Part shown: in pieces, positions 17,529 to 25,744 of the stretch | Layout: each line of letters opens with the position of its first letter | Position numbering within the stretch: position 1 is the stretch's first letter | NCBI GenBank assembly: GCA_023411375.1 | Contig: JAEYOW010000016.1 | Coordinates: forward strand, 147,386 to 211,385 | Direction of reading: 5' to 3' | Origin: Bacillota bacterium | GTDB taxonomy: Bacteria > Bacillota > Clostridia > Christensenellales > Aristaeellaceae | Length of the DNA stretch: 64,000 nt | Made by a program: the position numbers and the translations under genes | The notes under the pieces: model-generated | The model's input: only the letters and a program-made list of their open reading frames with translations | Database searches by the model: none | What the model was told of the DNA's origin: nothing

Positions 17529-18479
17529 ATGAAACCGTCAAGGTATAATTTCTTTTATCCGTATAAGCCGGACAGCAATAAGCATATTGCGTATAACAGC
17601 TTCAGCAACGCTCTTGCGCTCATGGAAACAAGGCAATATGATGAATACAGGCTCATAGAAAATATGACAAAGCGGATTTTATCTTTGGCGGAAGAATATA
17701 AGTTTTTGTATTCTGCAAGCATTGTAACAAACGGTTATCTTCTCTCACCGGAAAATGCAAGGCGCATGCTTGATTGCAAAATAGCGAGCTGTCAGGTAAC
17801 CATTGATGGAGAAGCCGAGACTCATAACGCGCGCAGACCGCATGCTTCAGGAAGCGACACTTATGATGTAATTATCAAGAACCTACAGGCCGTAAAGGAT
17901 ATTTTACCTTTTATCATATTACGTGTAAATATTGATAAGGAGAACACAGATGCGATTAGCCATGTTATCGAAACTCTTAAGGAATTACAACTGAATAACG
18001 TAAATGCCTATCCCGCGCCAATCCTTGATACAAATGGCTGCTATAGCGCCGGAGCATGTTTATCGAGCAGCGAGTTTTTCAGGTTTGAGTATGATTTTAT
18101 AAAAGCATCCAGAGATCATAACCGGATGCTTCAAAAATACCCGGCGATTCTTTGCAGTGCGTGTGGCGCAGACGACAGTAGCGCCTATGTTATTGATGCA
18201 GATGGAAAGTTGTATAAGTGTTGGTCTGACATTGGAATTTCGGAATTGAGCTTTGGCAGTGTTGCTAAGGGTGTCCTAAATCCAATGAACGAGATTCTGT
18301 ATATAAAGAATGATCCCACTCATGACACAAAATGCAGTAAGTGCAAATTTCTGCCGATTTGCTTGGGAGGATGTCCCCATGATCAGCGAACCGGGAAAGC
18401 CGGAAGATGTCTTCGGTATAAGTATTTGCAAAAACTTTATATGGAAGATATTGCGAAGATTATGAACGAGAAGAAATAA
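17529..18479 (+). CDS. SPASM-domain peptide maturase lacking its radical-SAM core (internal deletion)
   Basis: A 316-residue protein closely resembling rSAM/SPASM peptide maturases of about 420 to 450 residues. The N terminus YNFFYPYKPDSNKHIAYNSF and the second half (SIVTNGYLLSPENARRML, then VTIDGEAETHNARRPH) are normal, and the C-terminal SPASM cluster is intact with CSACGADD, KLYKCWSD, CSKCKFLPICLGGC and GRCLRYKY. The segment expected between YDEYR (residue 41) and LIENMTKRI is missing, about 100 residues. This removes the CxxxCxxC motif that binds the catalytic 4Fe-4S cluster and the GGEP motif. The reading frame stays open across the join. The protein should therefore lack radical-SAM activity, unless this is an assembly error. 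Confidence 0.82.
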   Translation: MKPSRYNFFYPYKPDSNKHIAYNSFSNALALMETRQYDEYRLIENMTKRILSLAEEYKFLYSASIVTNGYLLSPENARRMLDCKIASCQVTIDGEAETHNARRPHASGSDTYDVIIKNLQAVKDILPFIILRVNIDKENTDAISHVIETLKELQLNNVNAYPAPILDTNGCYSAGACLSSSEFFRFEYDFIKASRDHNRMLQKYPAILCSACGADDSSAYVIDADGKLYKCWSDIGISELSFGSVAKGVLNPMNEILYIKNDPTHDTKCSKCKFLPICLGGCPHDQRTGKAGRCLRYKYLQKLYMEDIAKIMNEKK

Positions 18480-18524
18480 CATGACAGCTCTTCCGCATAC
18501 TGACAATGAAAGGGGAAATCATGA

Positions 18525-18698
18525 ATGGAGTATTTGATTTTACCGTGTGAAGGTGATGGTAGGAGTACTCTTTGTAACCATGAACCAGGGAACTGTACAA
18601 GTGCATTTAGACCAACATGTAAAGAAAAGGCGGTTGGTTGCTGTATTACTGGTAAACCCGGTATAATTCCTACAGGAATACCACCAACCGAAGAATAA
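18525..18698 (+). CDS. Candidate RiPP precursor: 57-residue Cys-rich peptide
   Basis: A 57-residue peptide beginning MEYLILPCEGDGRST and ending GIIPTGIPPTEE, with six cysteines at positions 8, 17, 24, 32, 39 and 40. AGGGGA lies 8 nt before the ATG; a competing ATG four bases upstream opens only a 9-codon frame. It sits immediately after a SPASM-type maturase and before a protease and an exporter, the usual place for a RiPP precursor. Short Cys-rich precursors partnered with SPASM maturases are known in Clostridia (ranthipeptide/SCIFF and Clo7bot-type systems). Membership of a named family could not be verified. The Cys-containing part would be the core; no double-glycine leader motif is visible. 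Confidence 0.72.
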   Translation: MEYLILPCEGDGRSTLCNHEPGNCTSAFRPTCKEKAVGCCITGKPGIIPTGIPPTEE

Positions 18699-18734
18699 CT
18701 TGATTGAGAGCTGTCATTGAGATGGAGGGCTTCT

Positions 18735-19946
18735 ATGAGAAAATATGCAATGATTATTCTTGCATTTATAGCATTTTTCTTTGTTTTTATTTGCACTGCA
18801 TTAGCTGTAGATGAAGATGGCGTACAGTGCAATGCAAAAATTGATTTTACGCTGGATGAATTGGTCGAAGATTATGATCAGCTTTGGAATGATTTAAAGG
18901 TGAACTATCCGTTTCTTCCAGTGCTTGAAAGCAGAGGCATCGACGTTGAAAGACTTTGTTTCACAAATCGGACTCAACTTACTACCCGAATTTCGGACCT
19001 GATGGGGTTTGTCTCTCTGATTCAAAATATGTTTTCACAAATGGATAACTTGGCGCATCTGTCTTTGGTAGACGTAGAACTATTTGATTTTTACAATTCA
19101 TTCCTTCCAGTGGAAAATGACCCGCGAAACGAATTGGTTATTAATCGGCAGACTCAGGCGGTATATAGCTTTTTGAAGGAAAAGTATAAACCGGCCGCCT
19201 CTGTTGATTCCACAAAAGTGGAAATCCGTTATTTTTCTGATGTGAATGTGGTGTATTTTCATTTTAAAAGCTTCGACCATTTACTGGTTGACCGGGATAA
19301 AGGCATTGTGGCAGACTACTTATCTTCGTTTGACAATGTAGAGCATATCATCTTTGACATCACTGGAAACCCTGGAGGAGATACAACATACTGGGAGAAA
19401 AACATAGTTTTACCCTTTGGGGGAGAGTATGAGTGGAAAATTGATACATTTTTGAAAAAAACGCATGTTAATGAACGCTACTTCTTTACCAATGATCATT
19501 ATAAACTTAAGCCGCTTTCTGCGCTTCCTTCAGACTATGAAATGCCGTCGTTTGTGCAAAAGTTGGAATTAGATTACTATTATGCCGGAAATTGGACTTT
19601 TTTGGAACAAAACGATACGGGCAAGTCCATTAAGTCAAAAGCTAAACGCTGGGTGTTGATTGATCAAGCTACTTTTTCCGCAGCTGATGGCTTCGCGGCT
19701 TTTTGTAAAAGCAGTGGCTGGGCTACTCTTGTGGGGAAAACCACTTATGGGGATGGCGCCGACGAGTTTGGACCGGTTATGTTCAAGCTGAAAAACACAG
19801 GACTTCTTGTGCGTTTTTCATCTGCCACCTGCGCCAACAGCGATGGCACCATGAACGCCGAGATCGGTACCTCGCCGGATATTATATGTAAAGTCCGTGA
19901 AACCCCTTTGGAAACTTGTTTGCGGGTGATTGGCGATATGCAGTAA
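18735..19946 (+). CDS. S41-family peptidase, membrane-anchored or secreted
   Basis: A 403-residue protein with an N-terminal hydrophobic signal/anchor (YAMIILAFIAFFFVFICTAL) and a C-terminal S41 (tail-specific protease) domain. Visible motifs are the oxyanion loop IIFDITGNPGGDTTYW near residue 208 and the nucleophile region DQATFSAADGFAAF near residue 313, with the Ser of TFSAAD as likely nucleophile. The next segment reads VGKTTYGDG where CtpA-type enzymes have FGKG, so the CtpA general-base lysine appears absent and the mechanism may differ. No PDZ domain is obvious. GGAGGG precedes the ATG. In this locus it may trim the exported peptide leader or serve immunity; that is inference. Confidence 0.78.
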   Translation: MRKYAMIILAFIAFFFVFICTALAVDEDGVQCNAKIDFTLDELVEDYDQLWNDLKVNYPFLPVLESRGIDVERLCFTNRTQLTTRISDLMGFVSLIQNMFSQMDNLAHLSLVDVELFDFYNSFLPVENDPRNELVINRQTQAVYSFLKEKYKPAASVDSTKVEIRYFSDVNVVYFHFKSFDHLLVDRDKGIVADYLSSFDNVEHIIFDITGNPGGDTTYWEKNIVLPFGGEYEWKIDTFLKKTHVNERYFFTNDHYKLKPLSALPSDYEMPSFVQKLELDYYYAGNWTFLEQNDTGKSIKSKAKRWVLIDQATFSAADGFAAFCKSSGWATLVGKTTYGDGADEFGPVMFKLKNTGLLVRFSSATCANSDGTMNAEIGTSPDIICKVRETPLETCLRVIGDMQ

Positions 19947-19983
19947 TACCGGCTTTTTGCTCATGCCTAAGGGAGACAAAAAA

Positions 19984-21765
19984 ATGCGGCAAATTATCAA
20001 AAATAATTTTCTGATGATCAAATACATTTATCAGGCACGGCCAAGCCATTTGATCGTTACGCTTCTGAATTCCATTTTATCAAGCGTGGTTTCCCTATAC
20101 AGCATCGTTTTAATCGGTTTTATTGTTGATTCAATTGCTCATAGTGGAAATTTTAAAGAAATCATTATTATTTTGGGAGCGTTCGCAATTGTTCAGATGA
20201 CATTCGCAGGTTTTGACGCATGGGTAACTTGCGTTGTCGCCCCCAAAAATGTGCAAATCAGCCATGAAAAAATGCAAATGGAAATATTTGAACGGGCAAG
20301 CAAAATAGATTATGCATGCTTTGAGGATAGTGAATTTTATAATAAATACTACATTGCAACGCATCAATCTGATACGCGGGCCATTGCGGTGTTAAACTCA
20401 TTCTCCGCAATGGTGGGCAACGCGTTTGGAATTACGGCTTTTATTGCTTTTATAAGCACGGTCGACGCGTTTTCTGTCATCATTATTCTGATCAATGTAC
20501 CTATATCCCTGTTTTTCAGCGCTAAGATCAGTAAAGTTCAAAAAGAATATGTGATCGAAAACGCTTCAAAGGAGAGATTGGCAAATTATATTCAGAGGGT
20601 TTTTACAAAAAAGGAATATTCCAAAGAAATAAGGATTTTTGACGGTTTGTCGTTCCTTTTAAAAAACATATACATTAAAACATCAAAGGATATAAGGAAT
20701 TTATTAAACAAGGCCGGGCGGGCCCTCTTCAGGCTGAATACGGTTCAAAGCCTTAACAGTACTACTTCGTACACCATCATTATGGGCTATTTTGCATACA
20801 AAGTATTTGCTTCACTCATCAAAATTGGCGATTTCGTAATGCTGATTAACGCATCGCAAAAATTGATGCAACAAACAATAGGCCTTTTTCACGTTATTCC
20901 TGAATTTTATGAGCACAGCGCCTATATCGAAAGCTTTGGAAGCTTTATGGAGGACGTCCCTGTAACTGAAGATTATGCGGATCGTCTGCACTTTCCCACG
21001 ACGCCTTCAATAGAACTGAAAAATTTAAGCTTTCGTTATCCGGGCGCGGTAAAGAATGCGTTAAGTGATATCAGCATATCAATACCCTATCCGTCCAAAA
21101 TCGCTTTTGTCGGACTAAACGGGGTGGGTAAAAGTACAATAATCAAGTTGCTTCTTAAACTATACCGGCCAAGCTGCGGCCAAATATTAATCAATGGCCG
21201 AGATTATGATGAGTATAGTCTCCGCTCAGTCAGAAATTCTATAAGCGTTGTCTTTCAGGACTTTCAGCTATATGACATGTCTATTGCAGAGAATATTCTA
21301 ATGCGGCAAGTGATGGAAAAGACTGCGGAAGTAGAATTGGTGAAAACTGCGCTGAAAGCAGTCGGCCTTTACGAAAAGGTAATGGATTTGCCGGACGGTC
21401 TCAATGCGATATTATCAAAGGAATTTTGCTCGAAAGGCACTTTGCTTTCTGGAGGAGAGTATCAAAGACTTGCAATAGCGAGAGCTTATGCTAAAAACTG
21501 CAGCATAATGCTTTTGGACGAACCCTCAAGCGCGTTGGATCCCGTGGCCGAGCAAAATATAATCGACATGGTGTTTAAAATTTCAAACGGGCGAAGTGTT
21601 ATCCTTATTTCTCACAAATTATACAATCTTCAAAATGTCGATAAAATCTTTCTAGTTGACAATGGAGAAATAATTGAAGCGGGAACTCACAAAGAATTGC
21701 TGGCCCAAAAGGGTGCCTACGCAAAATTGTACAGAGCGCAGGCCGACAGATGTTTAGCAGAATAG
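19984..21765 (+). CDS. ABC transporter, fused permease and ATPase (peptide exporter type)
   Basis: A 593-residue half-transporter: about 330 residues with roughly six membrane helices, then an ATPase domain. The ATPase has Walker A GLNGVGKSTIIKLL, signature LLSGGEYQRLAIARA, Walker B SIMLLDEPSSALD and the H-loop ILISHKLYNL. There is no N-terminal C39 peptidase domain, so leader removal would need another protease, for which the preceding S41 gene is a candidate. AGGGAG lies upstream of the ATG. It is the last gene of the AT-rich locus and is the likely exporter of the Cys-rich peptide. Confidence 0.88.
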   Translation: MRQIIKNNFLMIKYIYQARPSHLIVTLLNSILSSVVSLYSIVLIGFIVDSIAHSGNFKEIIIILGAFAIVQMTFAGFDAWVTCVVAPKNVQISHEKMQMEIFERASKIDYACFEDSEFYNKYYIATHQSDTRAIAVLNSFSAMVGNAFGITAFIAFISTVDAFSVIIILINVPISLFFSAKISKVQKEYVIENASKERLANYIQRVFTKKEYSKEIRIFDGLSFLLKNIYIKTSKDIRNLLNKAGRALFRLNTVQSLNSTTSYTIIMGYFAYKVFASLIKIGDFVMLINASQKLMQQTIGLFHVIPEFYEHSAYIESFGSFMEDVPVTEDYADRLHFPTTPSIELKNLSFRYPGAVKNALSDISISIPYPSKIAFVGLNGVGKSTIIKLLLKLYRPSCGQILINGRDYDEYSLRSVRNSISVVFQDFQLYDMSIAENILMRQVMEKTAEVELVKTALKAVGLYEKVMDLPDGLNAILSKEFCSKGTLLSGGEYQRLAIARAYAKNCSIMLLDEPSSALDPVAEQNIIDMVFKISNGRSVILISHKLYNLQNVDKIFLVDNGEIIEAGTHKELLAQKGAYAKLYRAQADRCLAE

Positions 21766-21800
21766 TATTTACAAGCCACGTTTATCTTTTGCGCCGCCGG

Positions 21801-22706
21801 TTATTCGTCCGCTATGGCGGTGGTGAAATACAAAATGTCCCCTACCGCCCGCATGTTTTTTGGGTTTTGACCGTTGACCTTGACTTGGCGCATCAGCATA
21901 GAGGTGGATTGGCCTCCGTCTAAATTATAAGCGGTATGCGCTCCCAAGCCGTACATAAGCTCTGCCAGCTGCGGAACGCTTAAGCCTGCGGAATCCTTTT
22001 GATCGGGGCCATCCGTTGCCACAAGCACATAGCTCAACGGCGCAATTTGGCCAATCGCCATACGCTGCTTGTAAGTGACCTTGCGGTTTACGATTTCCTG
22101 TATTTCGCCGTCAATCACCAAGGCGGGTCCAAAAACAAAGGAATTGACAATGGGCGTGGTGAGCTGTGCATAACCAGCTTCGGTCATGGGCCGAATGATA
22201 TGAAAATCACCGTTGACGTCAATGGCAAGACCATCGTATTCTTCATCCGAACGGTTGCGGAGCAGCTCGCCGTTGCGGTAGACAATGCCTGTGTTGTGAT
22301 AGGTAAACCAGTCTGCGTTTACCGCAAGCACGGCATTTACGCGCTTGGCAATTTCACTTACACGCACGGTGGTTTTAGAGGGGTAAGGCTTAGCTTGCTC
22401 TGTTCTCATTTGTGCCGCGCTGGCAATTTGCACGAAGGCAACCACAACGGGGGTATCGTACACCCGTATTCTGTGAAGCTTGATATCCAGCGAATCATCA
22501 TGGTAAGACAATGAATCATCGCTGAAGCAACTGTCATTGGCGCTGTAATTATCCTTTGCGTTTTCAGGGATGACGTACGTCCTCCCTTCGGGGAAGGTTA
22601 CCTTTACCATTTGCGGCAAAGCATCTTCGCCTACCGCGCTTCCAATCATCAAAATACATGCCAGTAAACCGCTCAAAATACCAATTGTCATTCTCCCGTT
22701 TTTCAT
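21801..22706 (-). CDS. Phosphodiester glycosidase (NAGPA/DUF2233) family exported protein
   Basis: A 301-residue exported protein with signal peptide MKNGRMTIGILSGLLACILM then IGSAVGED. The body matches the NAGPA-like phosphodiester glycosidase family, named for the enzyme that uncovers mannose-6-phosphate: AVLAVNADWFTYHNTGIVYR near residue 133, YVLVATDGPDQKDSAGLSVP near residue 224 and the hallmark NLDGGQSTSM near residue 260. In bacteria these enzymes are associated with cell-surface or exopolysaccharide sugar phosphodiesters. Its ATG overlaps the stop of the upstream Lgt-like gene by 4 nt (ATGA), so the two are translationally coupled. Confidence 0.85.
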   Translation of the reverse strand: MKNGRMTIGILSGLLACILMIGSAVGEDALPQMVKVTFPEGRTYVIPENAKDNYSANDSCFSDDSLSYHDDSLDIKLHRIRVYDTPVVVAFVQIASAAQMRTEQAKPYPSKTTVRVSEIAKRVNAVLAVNADWFTYHNTGIVYRNGELLRNRSDEEYDGLAIDVNGDFHIIRPMTEAGYAQLTTPIVNSFVFGPALVIDGEIQEIVNRKVTYKQRMAIGQIAPLSYVLVATDGPDQKDSAGLSVPQLAELMYGLGAHTAYNLDGGQSTSMLMRQVKVNGQNPKNMRAVGDILYFTTAIADE

Positions 22707-23665
22707 AAACAGCGTTCCTTTCCTACGGTCATATATTGCGCGTTGCAAAGCCGGCGCATCCACAGCACGCAACCGGCCAACACGGCGCAGGCTCCCGCCA
22801 TTGCGGTGTAACAGGCGCTTACATCCAAAAACATGAGGAAGGGGATACGCCCTTCAGTGGCAAATTCCAGCAACAAACAAAAAACAAGCATTATGACGGA
22901 CAAACCGAAACACAACGTCTTTGAAAGCTGCTTTCCTTTTGCTGATTTTAAACAGTAGCAAAGCAGAACTGCCAGGACAAGAACGGCGCTCAAGACCTCC
23001 TCCACGCGGACAAAGCCCCAACGGAGAAACTCGTCCCGGCGAAGGCTTTCAAGCACGATTTGCGCGCTTGCATATAATCCCAGCAGCAGCAGCGCACCAT
23101 CTCCCGCCCAGGACTTTTTCTTTTTTAAAAGAAATGCGAACACGGTCAGCGCAATCAGCGCCTCCAGAACAAATAGAGCCCAGCCCCATGCCTCATAGTA
23201 AGGATCATACACCATAAAGGGGAAGCGGCAAAAAAAGGACTCGTCCATCCAATATTCGCCGTAGCCCTGGCCAAGGAAGCCTTCGCCGATCCGTGCCGCC
23301 GCAATCATCCATGCCCCGCTGGGCGCATATTGCTCCAACATTTTCAGGCCGTCTTTTCCGCCGATTAAAAACAGCCCAAGCACGGCGCCAAACATGCCTC
23401 CATACAGCATATATCCTTTTTCCCAAAAGGCAAAAAAGTAGCCAAAGGAATAGCTGTATAGCGTATATTCCACATCAACCAAGCAAAAGAATAAGTGAGA
23501 AAAAAACGCCGTAAATAACGGTAAAAGCACCGTTGCCAGCAGAATTTTACTTTGCGCTATTTTTTCTTTTGAGCAGCGGTACCAGCCAAGCCCAAGCGCA
23601 AACGCGCTTCCTCCAAGGATGGTTATTCCATAATACAGTTGATTCTCCAAACCTATTGCAAACAT
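22703..23665 (-). CDS. Lgt-like multipass membrane protein with altered active site
   Basis: A 320-residue membrane protein with seven or more hydrophobic segments arranged like Lgt, which transfers diacylglycerol to prolipoprotein cysteines. The loop ARIGEGFLGQGYGEYW (from residue 124) corresponds to the Lgt signature RIGNFxNGExxG. Where Lgt has an essential HGG motif this protein has YMLYGGMFG (Tyr88), and the Asn and Glu of the signature are also changed. A late segment ASAQIVLESLRRDEFLRWGF resembles the Lgt C-terminal arginine region. It is probably a divergent paralogue and not the housekeeping Lgt. It is coupled to the phosphodiester glycosidase gene downstream. Confidence 0.7.
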   Translation of the reverse strand: MFAIGLENQLYYGITILGGSAFALGLGWYRCSKEKIAQSKILLATVLLPLFTAFFSHLFFCLVDVEYTLYSYSFGYFFAFWEKGYMLYGGMFGAVLGLFLIGGKDGLKMLEQYAPSGAWMIAAARIGEGFLGQGYGEYWMDESFFCRFPFMVYDPYYEAWGWALFVLEALIALTVFAFLLKKKKSWAGDGALLLLGLYASAQIVLESLRRDEFLRWGFVRVEEVLSAVLVLAVLLCYCLKSAKGKQLSKTLCFGLSVIMLVFCLLLEFATEGRIPFLMFLDVSACYTAMAGACAVLAGCVLWMRRLCNAQYMTVGKERCL

Positions 23666-23748
23666 ATCCCGTATCCTTTATTTTTTGTTTGATTCTTGCC
23701 CTCTGGTTTTGCCAACCCAGGCCGAAACTGGAAAATGTTTCCTTCGCC

Positions 23749-25443
23749 TTACTCATCCCACTCACAAATATAGCTACAGCCGGGGTCGACCTCCGCATCC
23801 TCATAAAAATGGCTGTCATTCCACGTGCCATCGGTATGCTTATAAAAGTACATTCCATATCTTTCGCGTCCGCTGTGGCTGGGCTCTCCTCTGTGCCAGT
23901 TGCTAAACTGAAACGGCTCGCCTGTTACCCATTCCCAATCGCCTGTGCGCGCTTCGTCGGAAAGCCCAAAATACGCCGTGAGATACCCGCTGTCCCGCAT
24001 AAAGCGGTAGACAAATTCGTTTTCCTCCGCTGTGGTCAGTGTGGCGAGATGTCCCCCAAGCACTTCACAAAACGCCTTGGCTTCCACCCAGGTATGGACG
24101 CCCTTATAGATTTGGTAACGATGCTTCGTGCCGTCCGGCGCCGTAAAAACCGGCGATTTGGGCGACGTTTTATCATCTCTCAGCTGCTTTGTGCTAAATC
24201 TTGCGATAACCGTCACAATCATCTCAGAGGAACCGTTAAACTCCCCCAAAGCTTTAAAGATGGCGTTTGCCTGCTCGTATTCACCAATTGCCTTGAGAAA
24301 AGTCGCCTGTTTAAAGTCTTGCTGATGCCCAATGGTTTCGCTCAATTGCGCAATGCGCTCCAGGCTGTCGGCATAGGGGGATGCGGCCTCAAAGCCAAAC
24401 TTTGCCTGCGCATAGCAGCCGTCCTGCTCCAGCGCATCTGCCGCTGCATACACATCTTGTTTTGTGACTATAGCTTGCAGCTCATTTGCAAGCCCGGCGC
24501 TATCCTTGTATCCCCCCAGGGATAAAAACAAGATGTAGGCACGGTTCGGATCAGAATCCTGTATGGCGGTTGCCTGCTCAAACACGGAAGCGTACCATGC
24601 ATCTTTGGCCTGGGTTGCTCTTTCCGCGCTGTTCTCAAAATCGGCCAGCAATTGAAACAGACGGTACGCTTCTTCATAATCTCCATTGACTAAATAAGCT
24701 TCCGCACTTTTGTAGGCATCCCGTAGGGCAAGCGTGCGAAGAATGGAATACAATTGATCTGTGGCGTCTTTACAATCGCCCGCTTCAATCAATGCGTCAC
24801 GCGCTCCCTCAAGATCGCCGGCTTCCTTGAGGGTAAGCGCCTTTTTATAGAAATTCAGCTCCGTTTCGGCTTGCTTCTGCGCTTTCAGCATGTCGGCGGC
24901 TTCCTGCGCACATTCCGGACTGTCGCGCCATTTGCCTAAGGATTCAAAAATTGTTTTGGCATTTTCATAATCTCCGGCGGCATACAGCTCTTTTGCCTGT
25001 TGGTAATCGATGCGCATGATTCTCCATGTGCAGTCTTTTACATAAGAACGGCTCTTTTCATAGCCGTCGAGTGATTCAAAAATTTCTTTTGCCTCTTTAT
25101 ATTGTTCGGTTTTAAACAGCGAGACCGCTTCTTTATAGCTAGCGGCTTTCCACTTTCTTTGGCTGTCGGCAGCGCGAGCGCGGCTGTTGGAATATCCACC
25201 CAGGGCTTCAAAGGCTTCATAGGCTTTTTCATATTCCCGCGCATCAAACAACGCCTGCGCAGCATCATATTGCTTCTGTAAAGCAGCGTCCTGACTCGAC
25301 TCATCTGAAAAGACTTCGGCGCCGGCCCTAGCAATGGCATACGTTTGCACGCCATGCGTGGCGATTTGGACGTTGCATACCGCGGTCAGCATTACAGATA
25401 GGAAAAGGATAAGCTTTGTGAAAAACATTCCGTTCTTTTGCAT
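23749..25443 (-). CDS. Exported TPR-repeat protein with C-terminal C-type lectin domain
   Basis: A 564-residue protein with an N-terminal signal anchor (FFTKLILFLSVMLTAVCNVQ), then about eight helical repeats of 36 to 50 residues with the pattern A-x-LF-x5-Y-x-A-x3-F-x2-LG-x-Y-x-DS (for example AQALFDAREYEKAYEAFEAL, AKELYAAGDYENAKTIFESL), and a C-type lectin fold from about residue 440. Lectin landmarks are WVEAKAFCEVLGGHLATL, YFGLSDEARTGDWEWVTGEP, NWHRGEPSHSG, TWNDSHF and CSYICEWDE. The GEPS and WND positions match the ligand/calcium region of such folds. It probably displays a sugar- or protein-binding head on a repeat stalk outside the cell. GGGGAGA precedes the ATG. Confidence 0.82.
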   Translation of the reverse strand: MQKNGMFFTKLILFLSVMLTAVCNVQIATHGVQTYAIARAGAEVFSDESSQDAALQKQYDAAQALFDAREYEKAYEAFEALGGYSNSRARAADSQRKWKAASYKEAVSLFKTEQYKEAKEIFESLDGYEKSRSYVKDCTWRIMRIDYQQAKELYAAGDYENAKTIFESLGKWRDSPECAQEAADMLKAQKQAETELNFYKKALTLKEAGDLEGARDALIEAGDCKDATDQLYSILRTLALRDAYKSAEAYLVNGDYEEAYRLFQLLADFENSAERATQAKDAWYASVFEQATAIQDSDPNRAYILFLSLGGYKDSAGLANELQAIVTKQDVYAAADALEQDGCYAQAKFGFEAASPYADSLERIAQLSETIGHQQDFKQATFLKAIGEYEQANAIFKALGEFNGSSEMIVTVIARFSTKQLRDDKTSPKSPVFTAPDGTKHRYQIYKGVHTWVEAKAFCEVLGGHLATLTTAEENEFVYRFMRDSGYLTAYFGLSDEARTGDWEWVTGEPFQFSNWHRGEPSHSGRERYGMYFYKHTDGTWNDSHFYEDAEVDPGCSYICEWDE

Positions 25444-25744
25444 GCGTACGTCTCCCCAAAAGAATTTATCATGATGAAAGGGGTCTTTTTAGGTTAGGGA
25501 ATCGGGCGGAAATATACCTGAATAATTAGGCCGTTTACGGAACGGTCGCTTTACCCGGAGGGGTTGCAAAAACTTCCTTTGTATATATGCGGCCCATCAC
25601 AGCATATTACTTATGAATAAGCAAACAAAAAGGACGGCCGGCATTTTACTGGTTTTAGCACGATCTTATCCGCTCCAGCGATTCATTTTCCGTGCCCGGA
25701 TTTGCCGGGGCTGTGCAAATGCCAACGCGCTCCTATTTTCTTGC
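25444..25744 (-). other. Intergenic region with no recognised feature
   Basis: A 301-nt gap between two same-strand genes for exported proteins. Only short weak inverted repeats are visible and no clear terminator, promoter or small gene could be supported. Confidence 0.4.

Larger units (their letters stand above)
17450..21770. other. AT-rich island with a probable RiPP biosynthesis locus
   Basis: From just after the operon terminator to the end of the ABC exporter gene, base composition drops sharply and codons turn AT-rich compared with genes on both sides (judged by eye). The block holds a SPASM-domain maturase, a tiny Cys-rich peptide gene, an S41 peptidase and an ABC exporter, all on one strand. 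No integrase or flanking repeats were seen. Horizontal acquisition is the simple reading. Confidence 0.6.

Noticed and set aside
18481..18537. An 18-codon frame starting 2 nt after the maturase stop
   Set aside because: It has no ribosome site and no features; the 57-residue frame just after has both.
23749..25443. Diversity-generating retroelement target protein
   Set aside because: The lectin fold is right, but no reverse transcriptase or template/variable repeat pair was found in the window.
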